Numbered from the stretch's first letter, positions 15,202-24,379 are shown. The stretch is 41,493 nucleotides of DNA from Lentilactobacillus sp. Marseille-Q4993 (GCF_951230165.1 NZ_CATNVB010000023.1:1-41493); one strand, 5' to 3'. Translations and numbers: made by a program. Notes: generated from the sequence alone by a model not told the origin.

Positions 15202-16815
15202 CTATTTAGTTACCTTAACAAAACTACTATTACCTGTGACATAGCCACCAGCAACGGCGTAACGAAGTGCGCCAGTCTTGTTCATATCGTTCTTACGTGA
15301 GTATTCATATCGTTTAACAGTCAATTTAGCACCCTTGCGGATGTACTTCTTTGCGTGTTTGAAATTAACATCCTTGTATAACTTAATCGTCTTTTTAACA
15401 GTAATTTGCTTAGGTTGCTTTACCTTAGTCATGTTGACGAACTTCCGGTTACCAGTGATGTAATTACCGTTGGCAAGCAAAATGTACCGTGATGTTAAGT
15501 TGTGACGAACGATATCCTTGGTCTTAAGCACTGTTCCTTGTTTGTAGTTCTTAACCTTACCAGTCAAGTTTTTGTTTTTGTATTCATTAACACCAGTTGG
15601 GTTGATAACGGTTAATGATGAATGAGCTCCGCGATAGTATACTGGTCGAACATAGCTACTTTTTGCAGTGATGTAACCCACTTTACCAGCAGTCTTACTG
15701 TTGTGGTTAACATCCTTAACGTAGTATCTCAATCTACCATTGTTATCACGAACATAGTTAATAACAACAAACATTGGCCGGTTGATTCTTGGCTTCTTTG
15801 CGTAGAACACCTTTCTTTCAAACTTCTTAAAGTTGGCGTTCTTGTATAAATAGATTGGCTTCATTGAGTACACTGCTTCGCCCTTAACTGGAACTAAACC
15901 GTCATTTAGATCTGGCTTTGGTTCGGGTGTGGGTTCAGGAGTTGGCTCAGGATTGGGCTTTGGTTGTTCTGGAGTTGGGGTTGGAGTTGGAGTAGAAGGT
16001 GCTTTAACAGTGAAACTTGTGCGAATTGGAGCTAACACAATATTATCGTTTGAATTATTCTTGTTGGTATACACGGCTGCTTTTCCAACCTGAACCTCAC
16101 TAGGACCATTGTAATTATCTAAAGATGACTTAACAGTTTGATTGCTAGTGTTTAAGTCGAAAATAACTTCATACGTTCCTGAGCTATCAGGCGTATACTT
16201 TGCCGAGCTAACAGGGGTTGTTGGCAGAACCACTTTGCCATCTCGAAGTATAGTGACATTAAACAAACTATTAAAAATAGCTATTTTAGTAGCATCGTCC
16301 ATCTTACCAGTATCGGTTCCATTTCCCATAAATCCATATTGAATTGATTTTGATACGAAATCACTGATGGTAAAATTTTTAGATGCATCATTTAATGAAT
16401 CATAAACAACTTTCGTATCTGGATTAGCTGCAAAGGTAAAATCTCCCAAATATGCTTTAAAATTATCTGCCGTAACTTTAGACATGACAGTACCTTGATA
16501 TGGGGATTTATAGTTCACCGTTGCTTTACCATCATTAGTATAGATTCCGTTGATTTTACCAACTTTAGATTCAGTAGGGATTGGAACTGGATTAGGATTT
16601 GAGGGTGCAGTGCTATCAATAGCACTTTTAGTCATTGTGACAATTGTCCCTTCTCCATCTGCCGATACTAGACCTGGATTTGCCTGGAACGTAGCTTCAG
16701 TACCACCAAGTATTTTGTAAGTTGTAACATTCGCCTTCGCACTTACCCCCATCAATGCAAACAACGTAAATGTCGCAATCATGCCTAATAAAACTCTAAA
16801 ATGTTTCTTTTTCAT
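15202..16815 (-). CDS. Secreted surface protein with DUF5776-type modules (537 aa)
   Basis: The signal peptide (residues 1-28, KKKHF then LLGMIATFTLFALMGVSAKA) precedes a ~240-residue ectodomain starting TTYKILGGTEATFQANPG. That opening resembles the 19690-21297 protein (YKYVLVGGDAQFKA), so the two are paralogues. A Pro-Glu-Thr linker (PTPTPTPEQPKPNPEPTPEP) follows at ~280-305. The last ~230 residues are three basic modules, closely similar to those of the 713-aa protein, e.g. GVNEYKNKNLTGKVKN and IKLYKDVNFKHAKKYIRKG. The start ATG lies 8 nt after a seven-G tract. No LPXTG or catalytic motif is seen. The likely role is a wall-bound adhesin or coat protein. Confidence 0.85.
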   Translation of the reverse strand: MKKKHFRVLLGMIATFTLFALMGVSAKANVTTYKILGGTEATFQANPGLVSADGEGTIVTMTKSAIDSTAPSNPNPVPIPTESKVGKINGIYTNDGKATVNYKSPYQGTVMSKVTADNFKAYLGDFTFAANPDTKVVYDSLNDASKNFTISDFVSKSIQYGFMGNGTDTGKMDDATKIAIFNSLFNVTILRDGKVVLPTTPVSSAKYTPDSSGTYEVIFDLNTSNQTVKSSLDNYNGPSEVQVGKAAVYTNKNNSNDNIVLAPIRTSFTVKAPSTPTPTPTPEQPKPNPEPTPEPTPEPKPDLNDGLVPVKGEAVYSMKPIYLYKNANFKKFERKVFYAKKPRINRPMFVVINYVRDNNGRLRYYVKDVNHNSKTAGKVGYITAKSSYVRPVYYRGAHSSLTVINPTGVNEYKNKNLTGKVKNYKQGTVLKTKDIVRHNLTSRYILLANGNYITGNRKFVNMTKVKQPKQITVKKTIKLYKDVNFKHAKKYIRKGAKLTVKRYEYSRKNDMNKTGALRYAVAGGYVTGNSSFVKVTK

Positions 16816-16844
16816 ACATTGTTCCCCCCCTTTAAAAAATAAAG

Positions 16845-16880
16845 ATGCTCTATATCACTAGATTAAGCAATATAGAGCAT
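16845..16880 (-). terminator. Terminator of the acetyltransferase gene
   Basis: ATGCTCTATAT (16845-16855) and its exact complement (16870-16880) form an 11-bp stem. On the minus strand it is followed by a T-rich stretch (CTTTATTTTTT). It separates the GNAT gene from the surface gene downstream. Confidence 0.7.
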
Positions 16881-16942
16881 TATTTCAAGGTTATAATTCG
16901 AAATGTCACAATATTTTTTATTTATCCGTAATTTATGGATAA

Positions 16943-17431
16943 CTAAAGCGTCAAAACCATGTTATACCAAGTTTCGCCAGCGTGAGATGAATCCGACACG
17001 CCCTCATTTTGATACCCGTTATCTTCATAGAAAGATACTAGTCGTTCCAAACAGGTCAAGGTAATCGCCTTTCGCCCTTGATCACTTGCCACTCGCTTTA
17101 ATTCAGTCAGTAATGCACTGGCAATCCCGTGGTGTTTGAAGTCTGGGTGAACTACTAAACTCAGAACGGTTTGATAGTCATCGTTGGGATCATTTGCGAC
17201 CGATTTTTCGTATAGTTCGTCATCAATATACCGTTTGTTCGAAGCGGGGCCAACAATGTACCCAGCAAGCTTGCCGTCCTCAACAGCGGTAATAAAAGTA
17301 TCGTTGATCACTTTGATTCGTTCGAGCATACTATCAAAACTCGCAGCTTCATCGGGGGTAAATCCGCTATTTTCAATTATCATTATTTGGTTGATTTGAT
17401 CAGGTTTGGGATGGGAAAAATTAATATTCAT
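16943..17431 (-). CDS. GNAT-family N-acetyltransferase
   Basis: The 162 residues match a single GNAT domain, which transfers an acetyl group from acetyl-CoA to an amine. The cofactor-binding region is LSLVVHPDFKHHGIASALL near residues 105-120, with H-H-G-I-A replacing the usual Q/R-x-x-G-x-G/A loop, and a C-terminal YEDNGYQNEG motif. AAGGAG lies 5 nt before the ATG at 17431. It has its own promoter (17453-17480) and terminator. The substrate cannot be told from sequence. Confidence 0.85.
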   Translation of the reverse strand: MNINFSHPKPDQINQIMIIENSGFTPDEAASFDSMLERIKVINDTFITAVEDGKLAGYIVGPASNKRYIDDELYEKSVANDPNDDYQTVLSLVVHPDFKHHGIASALLTELKRVASDQGRKAITLTCLERLVSFYEDNGYQNEGVSDSSHAGETWYNMVLTL

Positions 17432-17452
17432 GATTACTCCTTCAATTGTTGT

Positions 17453-17480
17453 AATATAGCTATCCTATCAAATTCCGCAA
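17453..17480 (-). promoter_or_regulatory. Promoter of the acetyltransferase gene
   Basis: On the minus strand TTGCGG (17480-17475), 16 bp, then TATATT (17458-17453). The -10 is about 22 bp from the ATG. Confidence 0.6.
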
Positions 17481-17585
17481 AAACTATGTAGCTTATTCCA
17501 ACATTATTACAAAAGTATTCTTTTAATAGTGAACCAGATAGTCTAATATTACCTTGAATAAAAAAACATCCCCCGAGGTAACATT

Positions 17586-18358
17586 ATGAAAATTGCTAAC
17601 CCCCTTGTCCTTGTTACCATAACTTTCATGCTAATGGTTCCCGTTCCAACTTATGCCAAAGGGAACATTACGAAAATCAATCGAACTGGTAAGGCCATAA
17701 ACAATAAGTATTATTACTACAAAAAATTCCAACTCGTAAAACTAAGAAACTTGGTCACATTAATAAAAGTGCCATTCTTCACTTCGACGAAAAGGCAAAA
17801 AATGGCCACACAACCTACGTTCGGTTTAAATATACAAAAACAAAGCACGCTTGGATCAACGCTAAGGCGATTTCATTTAAAATCTGTAACTCTCATAAAA
17901 CACCTAAGAACACCCCAACAGAAGGGGTTAAATGGCCAACCGCTAATCTCGACTACTCAATCACTAGTACCGATCCCGAAGTGACCATAATTTGGCGAGA
18001 AGCGGTGCTGGCCTGGAACAAGCTAGGGGTGGTCAGTTTAACAGAGTCAGCCAATGCCCCAATCCAGTTAGGCGAAAGCAGTACGCCTCCGTCTGACCTA
18101 TCTTCGGAAACGGGTGCTTTTACTCACTACCACCGCGACGGTAATACTATCACCTCCGCCAACTCGCAGTTACTGCTTAACAAGATTGATAAGAACGGTT
18201 ATACCTATCTAGAAAAAGTTGGTATCGCAGAACATGAAATTGGTCATATCTTAGGCCTTGCTCATAGCAAAAATCCCCGTTCCATCATGAGTCCAACAGT
18301 TGTTGACCAAAAAATCTCCACCCCAGATATAAATGCCCTTAAGTTAATCTATGAATAG
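17586..18358 (+). pseudogene. Secreted matrixin-like zinc metalloprotease, frameshifted
   Basis: The first frame starts MKIANPLVLVTITFMLMVPVP, a clear signal peptide, but loses sense after residue 47. Slipping one base back at the A6 run (17721-17726) gives an open, sensible frame (KKIPTRKTKKLGHINKS) to the stop at 18358, for a 257-residue product. That frame carries the metzincin zinc site HEIGHILGLAH and a Met-turn-like SIMSP, as in M10 proteases. A deleted A (A7 to A6) would explain it, as would -1 slippage on AAAAAA during expression or a sequencing error. Upstream of the catalytic part is a basic, SH3-like segment. It is a likely partner of the similar protease at 26803. Confidence 0.75.
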
Positions 18359-18422
18359 AATTGGTACAATTTACCAAATCCTGCTATCATAACTTTAACA
18401 AGCATGTTAAAGGGGTAGAAAC

Positions 18423-18728
18423 ATGGTATTAATTTCAATTGTTTTAGACATCATTACCGTTCTCAATTACGTTCTCCAATATCAAATTGGAAAGCACTTT
18501 GACTTTATTTTTTACGTTGGTATCGGAATTCAGGCGGTAATTGCAATCACTCTGCTATTATTTGCGATTACCTACAAGGGTCAAAAGAATTTAAACATTC
18601 CACTAGCCAAAAACGACGTTCCGACTTTAAGGTACTCCGTCATTATGGCTTCCTTCATCATCAACATTCCTTTGATCTTTCTGTACGTACTAAATTTAAT
18701 GGGAAATCCGATTGTATTTGGCGGATAA
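18423..18728 (+). CDS. Small membrane protein, unknown
   Basis: The 101-residue protein has three predicted transmembrane segments (about 3-20, 28-50 and 70-92) separated by short polar loops. I recognise no family. AAAGGGG is 7 nt before the ATG. It follows the broken protease by 64 bp on the same strand and ends just before a strong terminator at 18736, so it may be co-transcribed with the protease. Confidence 0.6.
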   Translation: MVLISIVLDIITVLNYVLQYQIGKHFDFIFYVGIGIQAVIAITLLLFAITYKGQKNLNIPLAKNDVPTLRYSVIMASFIINIPLIFLYVLNLMGNPIVFGG

Positions 18729-18735
18729 ACCAAAA

Positions 18736-18780
18736 GGGCAGCGATAATTTCAATAAAACGAAATTATCACCGCCCTTTTT
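18736..18780. terminator. Terminator with GATAATTTC core
   Basis: GGGC...GCCC outer arms enclose GCGATAATTTC and GAAATTATC around an 8-nt loop, followed by TTTTT. It ends the rightward protease/membrane-protein unit and may also act leftward for the DUF975 gene. Confidence 0.8.
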
Positions 18781-18811
18781 TGATGGATTTAATTATATGT
18801 CGACTTCTTTG

Positions 18812-19480
18812 CTATTCAGTCGGTTGTTCTTGATCAATCATATTTGGATTCTCATAAGCTTCTTTTAATTCCACATAGAAGTTAGCTTTAGTTTGTTGAA
18901 TGTAAGGAACGACCCTGATCATCCCAATTCCAATTGTTATAAGTCCAACTAGTTCCCAACCAATGAAGGAAAGATCCATGATAAACAGGTCCGCTTTGTG
19001 GCCAGCCATCATTTCTTCACTTTTTGAAATTGCATCCAAAAAGCTTATCTTATTACCGTCATCAATTGCATCTCGGTAAATATATACGGCCTGAGAGTAT
19101 GAGTATGACTTAATAACACCAGGAATAACCAAAAGCAACATCCACAAGAATGTGAATATTCCCATGATGATTTCAATTAATAGCGATCCAATAAAATAGT
19201 TTCCGTTTGAAAAAATGAACAGTGATTTCTGACCGACACCATCGTGGCCGATTCTTTCCCGTGAAAGATCAATACAGACAAACATCACTCCATCTAGTAA
19301 TAGCATCGCTACTATTTGGAACAGCAAGCTCCATGAAAAACTACTGTCTCGCTCCCAATAACTAACGATTAAGTTACCAATGTTTGCTAAAAAGTATGGC
19401 AAAAATAATGCGAAGTACTGGCCAAAGTAATGGTTAATCCATTCTTTAGCACTTGCCTTTAATTCTTGACGTGTTGGCAT
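18812..19480 (-). CDS. DUF975-family membrane protein
   Basis: The 222 residues show the DUF975 pattern: an N-terminal RQELKASAKEWI, several membrane helices, then a VIPGVIKSYSYSQAVYI segment and D.AISKSEEMMAGHKADLF. Members are Firmicutes membrane proteins of unknown function, some near bacteriocin or stress genes. The ATG at 19480 is preceded by AAGGAG at 8 nt. It stands alone, upstream of the 18736 terminator and downstream of a repeat element. Confidence 0.85.
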   Translation of the reverse strand: MPTRQELKASAKEWINHYFGQYFALFLPYFLANIGNLIVSYWERDSSFSWSLLFQIVAMLLLDGVMFVCIDLSRERIGHDGVGQKSLFIFSNGNYFIGSLLIEIIMGIFTFLWMLLLVIPGVIKSYSYSQAVYIYRDAIDDGNKISFLDAISKSEEMMAGHKADLFIMDLSFIGWELVGLITIGIGMIRVVPYIQQTKANFYVELKEAYENPNMIDQEQPTE

Positions 19481-19571
19481 TAAGTAATCTCCTTAAGAAT
19501 AAAATTATATACGTAGCTGAATATACCATAATGACTACTTAATGATAAGGGTAGTTTGGTTTACAAAAGGG

Positions 19572-19670
19572 TGTAACAAGAATTTGGATATGAGCAAAAA
19601 AACAAAAGTAATTTCATAAAAATGAAATTATCATTGTTTTTTCGCTGTGCCTAGTTATGTTCTGGCCTCT
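19572..19670. repeat. Degenerate copy of the 2228-2523 element's right part, with terminator hairpin
   Basis: Bases 19572-19665 align with 2430-2520: both share a CAAGAATTTGGATA segment, a GTAATTTCAT/ATGAAATTATC-type hairpin flanked by A and T tracts, and a closing TAGTT...TTCTG. The terminal TTCTGTCCCAC has become TTCTGGCCTC here. The hairpin can terminate the leftward surface gene that ends at 19690. Confidence 0.6.
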
Positions 19671-19689
19671 TTTTTGTATTAAGGAAATA

Positions 19690-21297
19690 TTAAGCAACTA
19701 CTTTTAAGTACTTACTATTAGCGGAGATATAGCCCCCAGTAACTGCGTAACGCTTAGTCCCAGACACATTCAAATTGTCACCATATGAATAATCCCAATT
19801 CTTAACCCGTAATACAGTACCCTTTTTCAAAATTCGCTTTGTATGATTCAAATTAACATCAGATGTTAGCTTGGCATTTGTCATCAATTTTACTTTCTTT
19901 GGTTGAGTTAATTTACCACTCAAAACTAATTTCTTGTTACCAGTGATATAGCTACCGTCACTAAGCACAAACCTAGTCGTTAGATTGTGGGTAATGTAGC
20001 CCTTTACCTTCAGAGTTGTGCCCTGTTTCAAATGACCAACCTTATCCTGTAAGCTAATCTTTCGATATTTGTTAACCCCGGTGGGATTGATAATCGTAAT
20101 CGTCTTATTGGTGGTTCTGTTGTATGCTCCGACTACCCGATTTGATCTGGCAGTGATGTATCCACGTTTGTTATCATACTTGCCATTGTGGTTCACATCG
20201 CGCACGTAATACCGCGTGTTCCCGGTTGCTGACTTAACCGTCTTGAGAACAACAAACATTGGTCGCTTTACCCGTGGCTTGTTAGCATACATTGCAATCC
20301 GTTCTGACTTTTTGAAATTGCTGTTTTTATACATGTAGAGTGGTTTAATTGCATAAACCACCTTGCGTGAGTTGCTGACAGTAGTTTCTTTATTTGTATT
20401 TGTTGTGCTAGGTTTGCTAGTCTGATCACTTGTTGCGCTTGATTGATTACTTGAAGATTGGTTATTCGTGTCAGGCTTGGTGGTCGAAGTTGCTGACCCA
20501 CTACCTACTTGGAATTTGGCAGTAACTGATCCTGGGACAAATACTTCAGTAATCTTACCGTTGTCTGAATCACCGGTATCGTAATAGTAGCCGTCAGCAT
20601 TCTTTTTATATTCAAGTTGTGAGAAGTAGCCATCATAACTTGAAGGTTTGAATGCAAACTCAACCGTGTAGGTGCCTTCCTTGTCTGGTTTTGTAACCAC
20701 ATTACCATTAGCATCTTTTAAAGTTACATTGTAATCATTAGTGATCGACTGAGAAACCTCATCAGTACCACCAACACTTGGCTTCAATACACTCAATGAG
20801 TTATCGTCGTTAACCCCACCACTAATAATGAAGGCAACGCTGCTCATTGGTGTCCATTGTTGAGCATCAGCCACCGTGTTGTATTTCAACTGATTGTTTG
20901 GTTGAAGATAGTTCATTCTTTCAATTGACAAGCTATTGCCGGCGATTGCACTAAGTACCGTTTCACTATCAGTTGAAGCTTTCAACCCAATAGTTCCAGT
21001 TGATTGGTTGTACACAAACGCGTTACCAGTCTTGTTGGTGTCAGCTCCCAATTCATAACGTGAGATTTGATTTCCTTGAATTGAACTCGCAACCGTTTGT
21101 GGATTGACAGAAATATAGTTCGTTCCCACTGGATTTGAAACTCCACTTGGGGCTTTGAATTGAGCGTCACCTCCGACTAACACATATTTATATGCAGTTG
21201 TATCAGCATTGGCCTTAGTTTCACCAATTGCCATTACCCCCAACAATCCTAGCGTTGCAATTAACGCCACTTTGACCCATTTTTTAAAATAAGACAT
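19690..21297 (-). CDS. Secreted surface protein with DUF5776-type modules (535 aa)
   Basis: The true start is probably the ATG at 21297, 6 nt after GGGGGAG; an ATG at 21312 overlaps that site. The signal peptide (KKWVKVALIATLGLLGVMAIGE) is followed by an ectodomain opening YKYVLVGGDAQFKA, paralogous to the 15202-16815 protein but otherwise divergent. A Ser/Thr/Asn/Gln-rich linker lies at ~270-310. Three basic C-terminal modules follow, including YAIKPLYMYKNSNFKKSERI and GYISANSKYLKV at the end. There is no LPXTG. It is probably a wall-attached protein with Ig-like or novel ectodomain; the ligand is unknown. Confidence 0.85.
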   Translation of the reverse strand: MSYFKKWVKVALIATLGLLGVMAIGETKANADTTAYKYVLVGGDAQFKAPSGVSNPVGTNYISVNPQTVASSIQGNQISRYELGADTNKTGNAFVYNQSTGTIGLKASTDSETVLSAIAGNSLSIERMNYLQPNNQLKYNTVADAQQWTPMSSVAFIISGGVNDDNSLSVLKPSVGGTDEVSQSITNDYNVTLKDANGNVVTKPDKEGTYTVEFAFKPSSYDGYFSQLEYKKNADGYYYDTGDSDNGKITEVFVPGSVTAKFQVGSGSATSTTKPDTNNQSSSNQSSATSDQTSKPSTTNTNKETTVSNSRKVVYAIKPLYMYKNSNFKKSERIAMYANKPRVKRPMFVVLKTVKSATGNTRYYVRDVNHNGKYDNKRGYITARSNRVVGAYNRTTNKTITIINPTGVNKYRKISLQDKVGHLKQGTTLKVKGYITHNLTTRFVLSDGSYITGNKKLVLSGKLTQPKKVKLMTNAKLTSDVNLNHTKRILKKGTVLRVKNWDYSYGDNLNVSGTKRYAVTGGYISANSKYLKVVA

Positions 21298-21311
21298 TTT
21301 TGTCTCCCCCA

Positions 21312-21340
21312 AATCTATTAATAAACTAATATTATGACAA
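21312..21340 (-). promoter_or_regulatory. Promoter of the 19690-21297 gene
   Basis: On the minus strand TTGTCA (21340-21335), 17 bp, then TAGATT (21317-21312), immediately before the GGGGGAG site. The -10 is imperfect (4 of 6). Confidence 0.45.
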
Positions 21341-21387
21341 AATTATATCATTAATTAGCTCCATAGAAGCATTTTGACAAAATAAAA

Positions 21388-21417
21388 AAGGAACGAGCCT
21401 CTCAGTGCTCATTCCTT
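21388..21417 (-). terminator. Leftward terminator upstream of the surface gene
   Basis: AAGGAA-C-GAGC pairs with GCTC-A-TTCCTT, with a T-rich stretch next on the minus strand. The 21420-21500 gap between it and the IS30 copy has no recognisable gene. It would stop read-through leaving the IS30 element. Confidence 0.65.
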
Positions 21418-21500
21418 CTTCATTGGATATTTTCAAGTTAGATTAAATGAAACTATACCTTCTGGTATTAATGAGCATCATCAATGGCAGTTTTTTTATC

Positions 21501-22597
21501 TTGAATTGTCAAATTAAGTGCAACGCAACGTAAAGAATGATTCGTATGGTGTTTTCCAGCCTAGACATTTACGAGGACGCTTGTTCAACTTAGTGGCATA
21601 GCCCTGAATTTCTTTATCATTGATGGTACTGATATCCACTCCCTTAGGCATGTATTCTCTCAATAAACCATTGGTATTTTCATTGGTTCCGCGTTGCCAA
21701 GGGGAATTAGGATCCGGAAAATAAAAGGGAATAGCTTTTTCTTCGGTGATGCTTTGTACATTTGCAAATTCTTTTCCTCAATCAGGAGTAATACTGAGGA
21801 TCAAACCAGGCCACTGTTGGATCGCATGATTTAATCCCTTTGTCACCTCCGGTGACATGCGCTTGGCTACTTTTTCAATGAGAAGGTAGCGGGTTTTGCG
21901 GTCAACTAGGGTTAAAACACAAGCCTTACCATTCTTCCCCTGTACTGTATCGCCTTCTCAGTGGCCTCGTTGTATCCGATTGTCTGCTTCGGAGGGACGA
22001 TCATAAATTCGGTTTGTGATCCTAATTTTGCCACGCTTTTTTTGATAGTCTTTGGTATGCCGTGATTTTCCATGGTGTCGAAGATGGCGGATTGCAGCCT
22101 TACTGCCGAGCTTAAAGTGGCCATCTAGTTTACCTGAGTAAACCGCACGATAAATGGTGTTTGAGCTTAACTGGACTTTGTGGTTTTCAATTTTTAGGCG
22201 ATTACTGATTTGTTCTGGAGACCATTGGTCTTCGCAGAACAGTTCTCGAATGGTTTCGAATACTTTAGGGTTATCAATCAACCGCTTTCGACCACATTTG
22301 CGCTTTCGAAGCTGATATTTCGATTGCGCCCGGGAAGGTGAGTAGCGCTTGTTAGTGGTATTACGGCGTAATTCGCGGGAAATTGTTGCCGGACTTCTAT
22401 CGATAGTGTTAGCTATCAAGTGTAATGAATAACCTCGATGATTCATTAAGAATATAGTTTCACGTTCTTCTATGGTAAGATGCTTGTAGTGGCTCATAGC
22501 TAGATTCCTTTCATGATTGTTTTCGCAAACATCATTTTACAGGAATCCAGCTATGGGTCCTTTTTTAGTCACTGTTGCACTTAAATTGTAAATTCAA
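21501..22597 (-). mobile_element. IS30-family insertion sequence (inactive)
   Basis: The 1097-bp element has 24-bp terminal inverted repeats with three mismatches, TTGAATTGTCAAATTAAGTG... at 21501-21524 against the complement of 22574-22597. Flanking TATC and GATA extend the symmetry. One transposase frame fills it and is broken by two stop codons. It inserted in the T-run region right after the terminator of the 22710 gene. Confidence 0.85.
21514..22497 (-). pseudogene. IS30-family transposase with two in-frame TGA codons
   Basis: The frame starts MSHYKHLTIEERETIFLM (IS30 helix-turn-helix, ATISRELRRN) and is colinear with IS30 transposases of 327 residues down to TLRCT and TAA at 21514. Two TGA stops interrupt it: 21958-21960 where GHWEGDTVQG is expected (Trp to stop), and 21778-21780 in ITPD-x-GKEF (Arg expected, near the DDE core). 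No frameshift is present. Two separate nonsense changes at conserved codons make sequencing error unlikely. A protein of 179 residues with only the DNA-binding half could still be made. Confidence 0.85.
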
Positions 22598-22602
22598 GAT
22601 AT

Positions 22603-22629
22603 AAAAAGCATCACCTTTCGGCGATGCTT
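22603..22629 (-). terminator. Terminator of the 22710-24284 gene
   Basis: AAGCATCACC and GGCGATGCTT pair around a TTTC loop, with a T-tract on the minus strand (22607-22603). The IS30 copy begins a few bases beyond it. Confidence 0.8.
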
Positions 22630-22709
22630 CAGAAACCTCATCAATACGATTTGACTAAATTCCAAAAAAGTCTGTTCATTTTTCGTTGCTTTTGCTTAAT
22701 TGTGAATTT

Positions 22710-24284
22710 TTAGTTCAATGGTTGGTCTGAAACTAATAACTCAGGTGGCCACAATGCTAACAAGTAGCCGTAACCATCTTGATCGAAGGCTAATCCTTCA
22801 AATTCCCGTTTAGAATCAAAGACCTGATAGTTGATGTCGCTTGCCTTGAAGTTACCTTTTTGAATCTTATCAACCGGAACGGAAGTCAAGATATCATCAG
22901 AAACGAATGTCAAACGGTTAGTGGCTGGGTTAACAGCAACGAATTGGTTGGCATCCCCACCACGGTTAGCAACAATTGATGATGAAGCACTAAACTTAAC
23001 TGAGTGTTCATCCAAGCGACCATAGAAGAACATGTAACCCTTACCGTTCTTACGACCCCAGTATGCGTTACCGTCCTCGTCAAACGCCAACGTATGAAGT
23101 TGAAGGTTCTTTTGACCACTATCAGTGTTGTGAAGCATCTTGAATTCATACTGGCGAATTGGCTTCAACGTGTTAGGATCAATTTCCATAACGACGTTGT
23201 TTTCATCACTCTTCAAATCAGATAAAGTGTTATCTTCAGCGAGGTACAAGTGTTGGTTTTCTGGGTTAAACGTCAATGTTTGACCATGACCAATCGTAAC
23301 TTGTGGTGATAAGGTTGCAGATTGGGCAATATCAACGTACTTGAACATTTCAGGGTTTTGGCTCTTAACAGCGTCAACCTTGCTTTGGTGATCGTCGATT
23401 TGACTTTGAATGCCAGCAATCTTAGTATCGTAGTTCTTAACCTTAGTCTTGTGGCCTTGGTATGACTTCATCCAACTTGCCATCTTAGTAGTTGCTTGTT
23501 TAACAACCTTCTTAGCGGCAGTCTTGGTCTTAACTGAAGTCTTCTTGCTTGTAACCTTCTTTTGGTATGTCTTTTTCTTGTTCTTCCAGTAGTAGTACCA
23601 CTTCTGGGCGTTCTTTTGCCAGTTCAACTGGTTGTTTTGGTATGACTTTTGTTTGTTCAAAGTATTCGTTAACGACTTAATCGCATCAAAGTCATCCTGC
23701 ATTGAGAAGTAATACTTGTCATACTCTTGGTTATGAGCTAATCCATCAGCGGTGTATGGATCAAAGTAATCAAATGCTTTCCAGAGGAGAGTGACATCAG
23801 CGTTAACACCGAGACTATCTAGCTTTGCTCGGTCAAACTTAACGATGGCACCCTTATTAGTGTTAGTTCCGTTTGATTCAACAAAGTAAATGTTGTTCTC
23901 GTTATCCAACGCAACACTTTGGAAGTTTCCGTGTTGGTAGTTAGAAACGTTGAAGCCATCTGGCAAGAACCACTTAGTTGAGAAACTATTAGTTTGAGAA
24001 CTACCATCAATGGTCTTGTAAGTGTTGGCGTAGTTATAGCCAGTTGAGTCCAACTTGTATTTACTATATTTTCTGTCCTTGTTACCAGTTGGCGAATCGT
24101 TTTCAACTTGATTTAGGCTATTGTCGTTATAATCAGTTAAAACATTACCAGCATCGACAGTCTTAATACTGCCGGCAGAGCCTGGCGCATCAATGACGTC
24201 GGCGTTAGCTTTAGTAGCGCCGGCTACCCCAAATGATGCTAAAAGAACAGCAATCAATGTTGCCTTCTTAAAATTCATCTTCAT
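22710..24284 (-). CDS. Secreted propeller-like protein with Lys-rich helical insertion
   Basis: I cannot name the family. The 524-residue protein has a signal peptide (1-28, ATLIAVLLASFGVAGATKANA). Residues ~85-195 and ~310-524 hold repeated beta motifs such as VALDNENNIYFVES, LTFNPENQHLYLAEDN, LAFDEDGNAYWGR and LAFDQDGYGYLLA; these look like blades of one beta-propeller. Residues ~200-305 interrupt it with a Lys/Gln/Trp-rich, probably coiled-coil segment. Start: first ATG, with GAGGTGG 4-5 nt before. It lacks the C-terminal anchor modules of its neighbours, so it is probably released or held by charge. It lies between a palindromic operator-like cluster (24380-24413) and its own terminator. 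Confidence 0.65.
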   Translation of the reverse strand: MKMNFKKATLIAVLLASFGVAGATKANADVIDAPGSAGSIKTVDAGNVLTDYNDNSLNQVENDSPTGNKDRKYSKYKLDSTGYNYANTYKTIDGSSQTNSFSTKWFLPDGFNVSNYQHGNFQSVALDNENNIYFVESNGTNTNKGAIVKFDRAKLDSLGVNADVTLLWKAFDYFDPYTADGLAHNQEYDKYYFSMQDDFDAIKSLTNTLNKQKSYQNNQLNWQKNAQKWYYYWKNKKKTYQKKVTSKKTSVKTKTAAKKVVKQATTKMASWMKSYQGHKTKVKNYDTKIAGIQSQIDDHQSKVDAVKSQNPEMFKYVDIAQSATLSPQVTIGHGQTLTFNPENQHLYLAEDNTLSDLKSDENNVVMEIDPNTLKPIRQYEFKMLHNTDSGQKNLQLHTLAFDEDGNAYWGRKNGKGYMFFYGRLDEHSVKFSASSSIVANRGGDANQFVAVNPATNRLTFVSDDILTSVPVDKIQKGNFKASDINYQVFDSKREFEGLAFDQDGYGYLLALWPPELLVSDQPLN

Positions 24285-24379
24285 AATCCCACCTCAATAT
24301 AATTGATATTACAAGACCTAGTGTACTCGGTAAATCAACCGTTGTACAAGTTTTTGAGTACTTTTTTAACTAATTGAAA

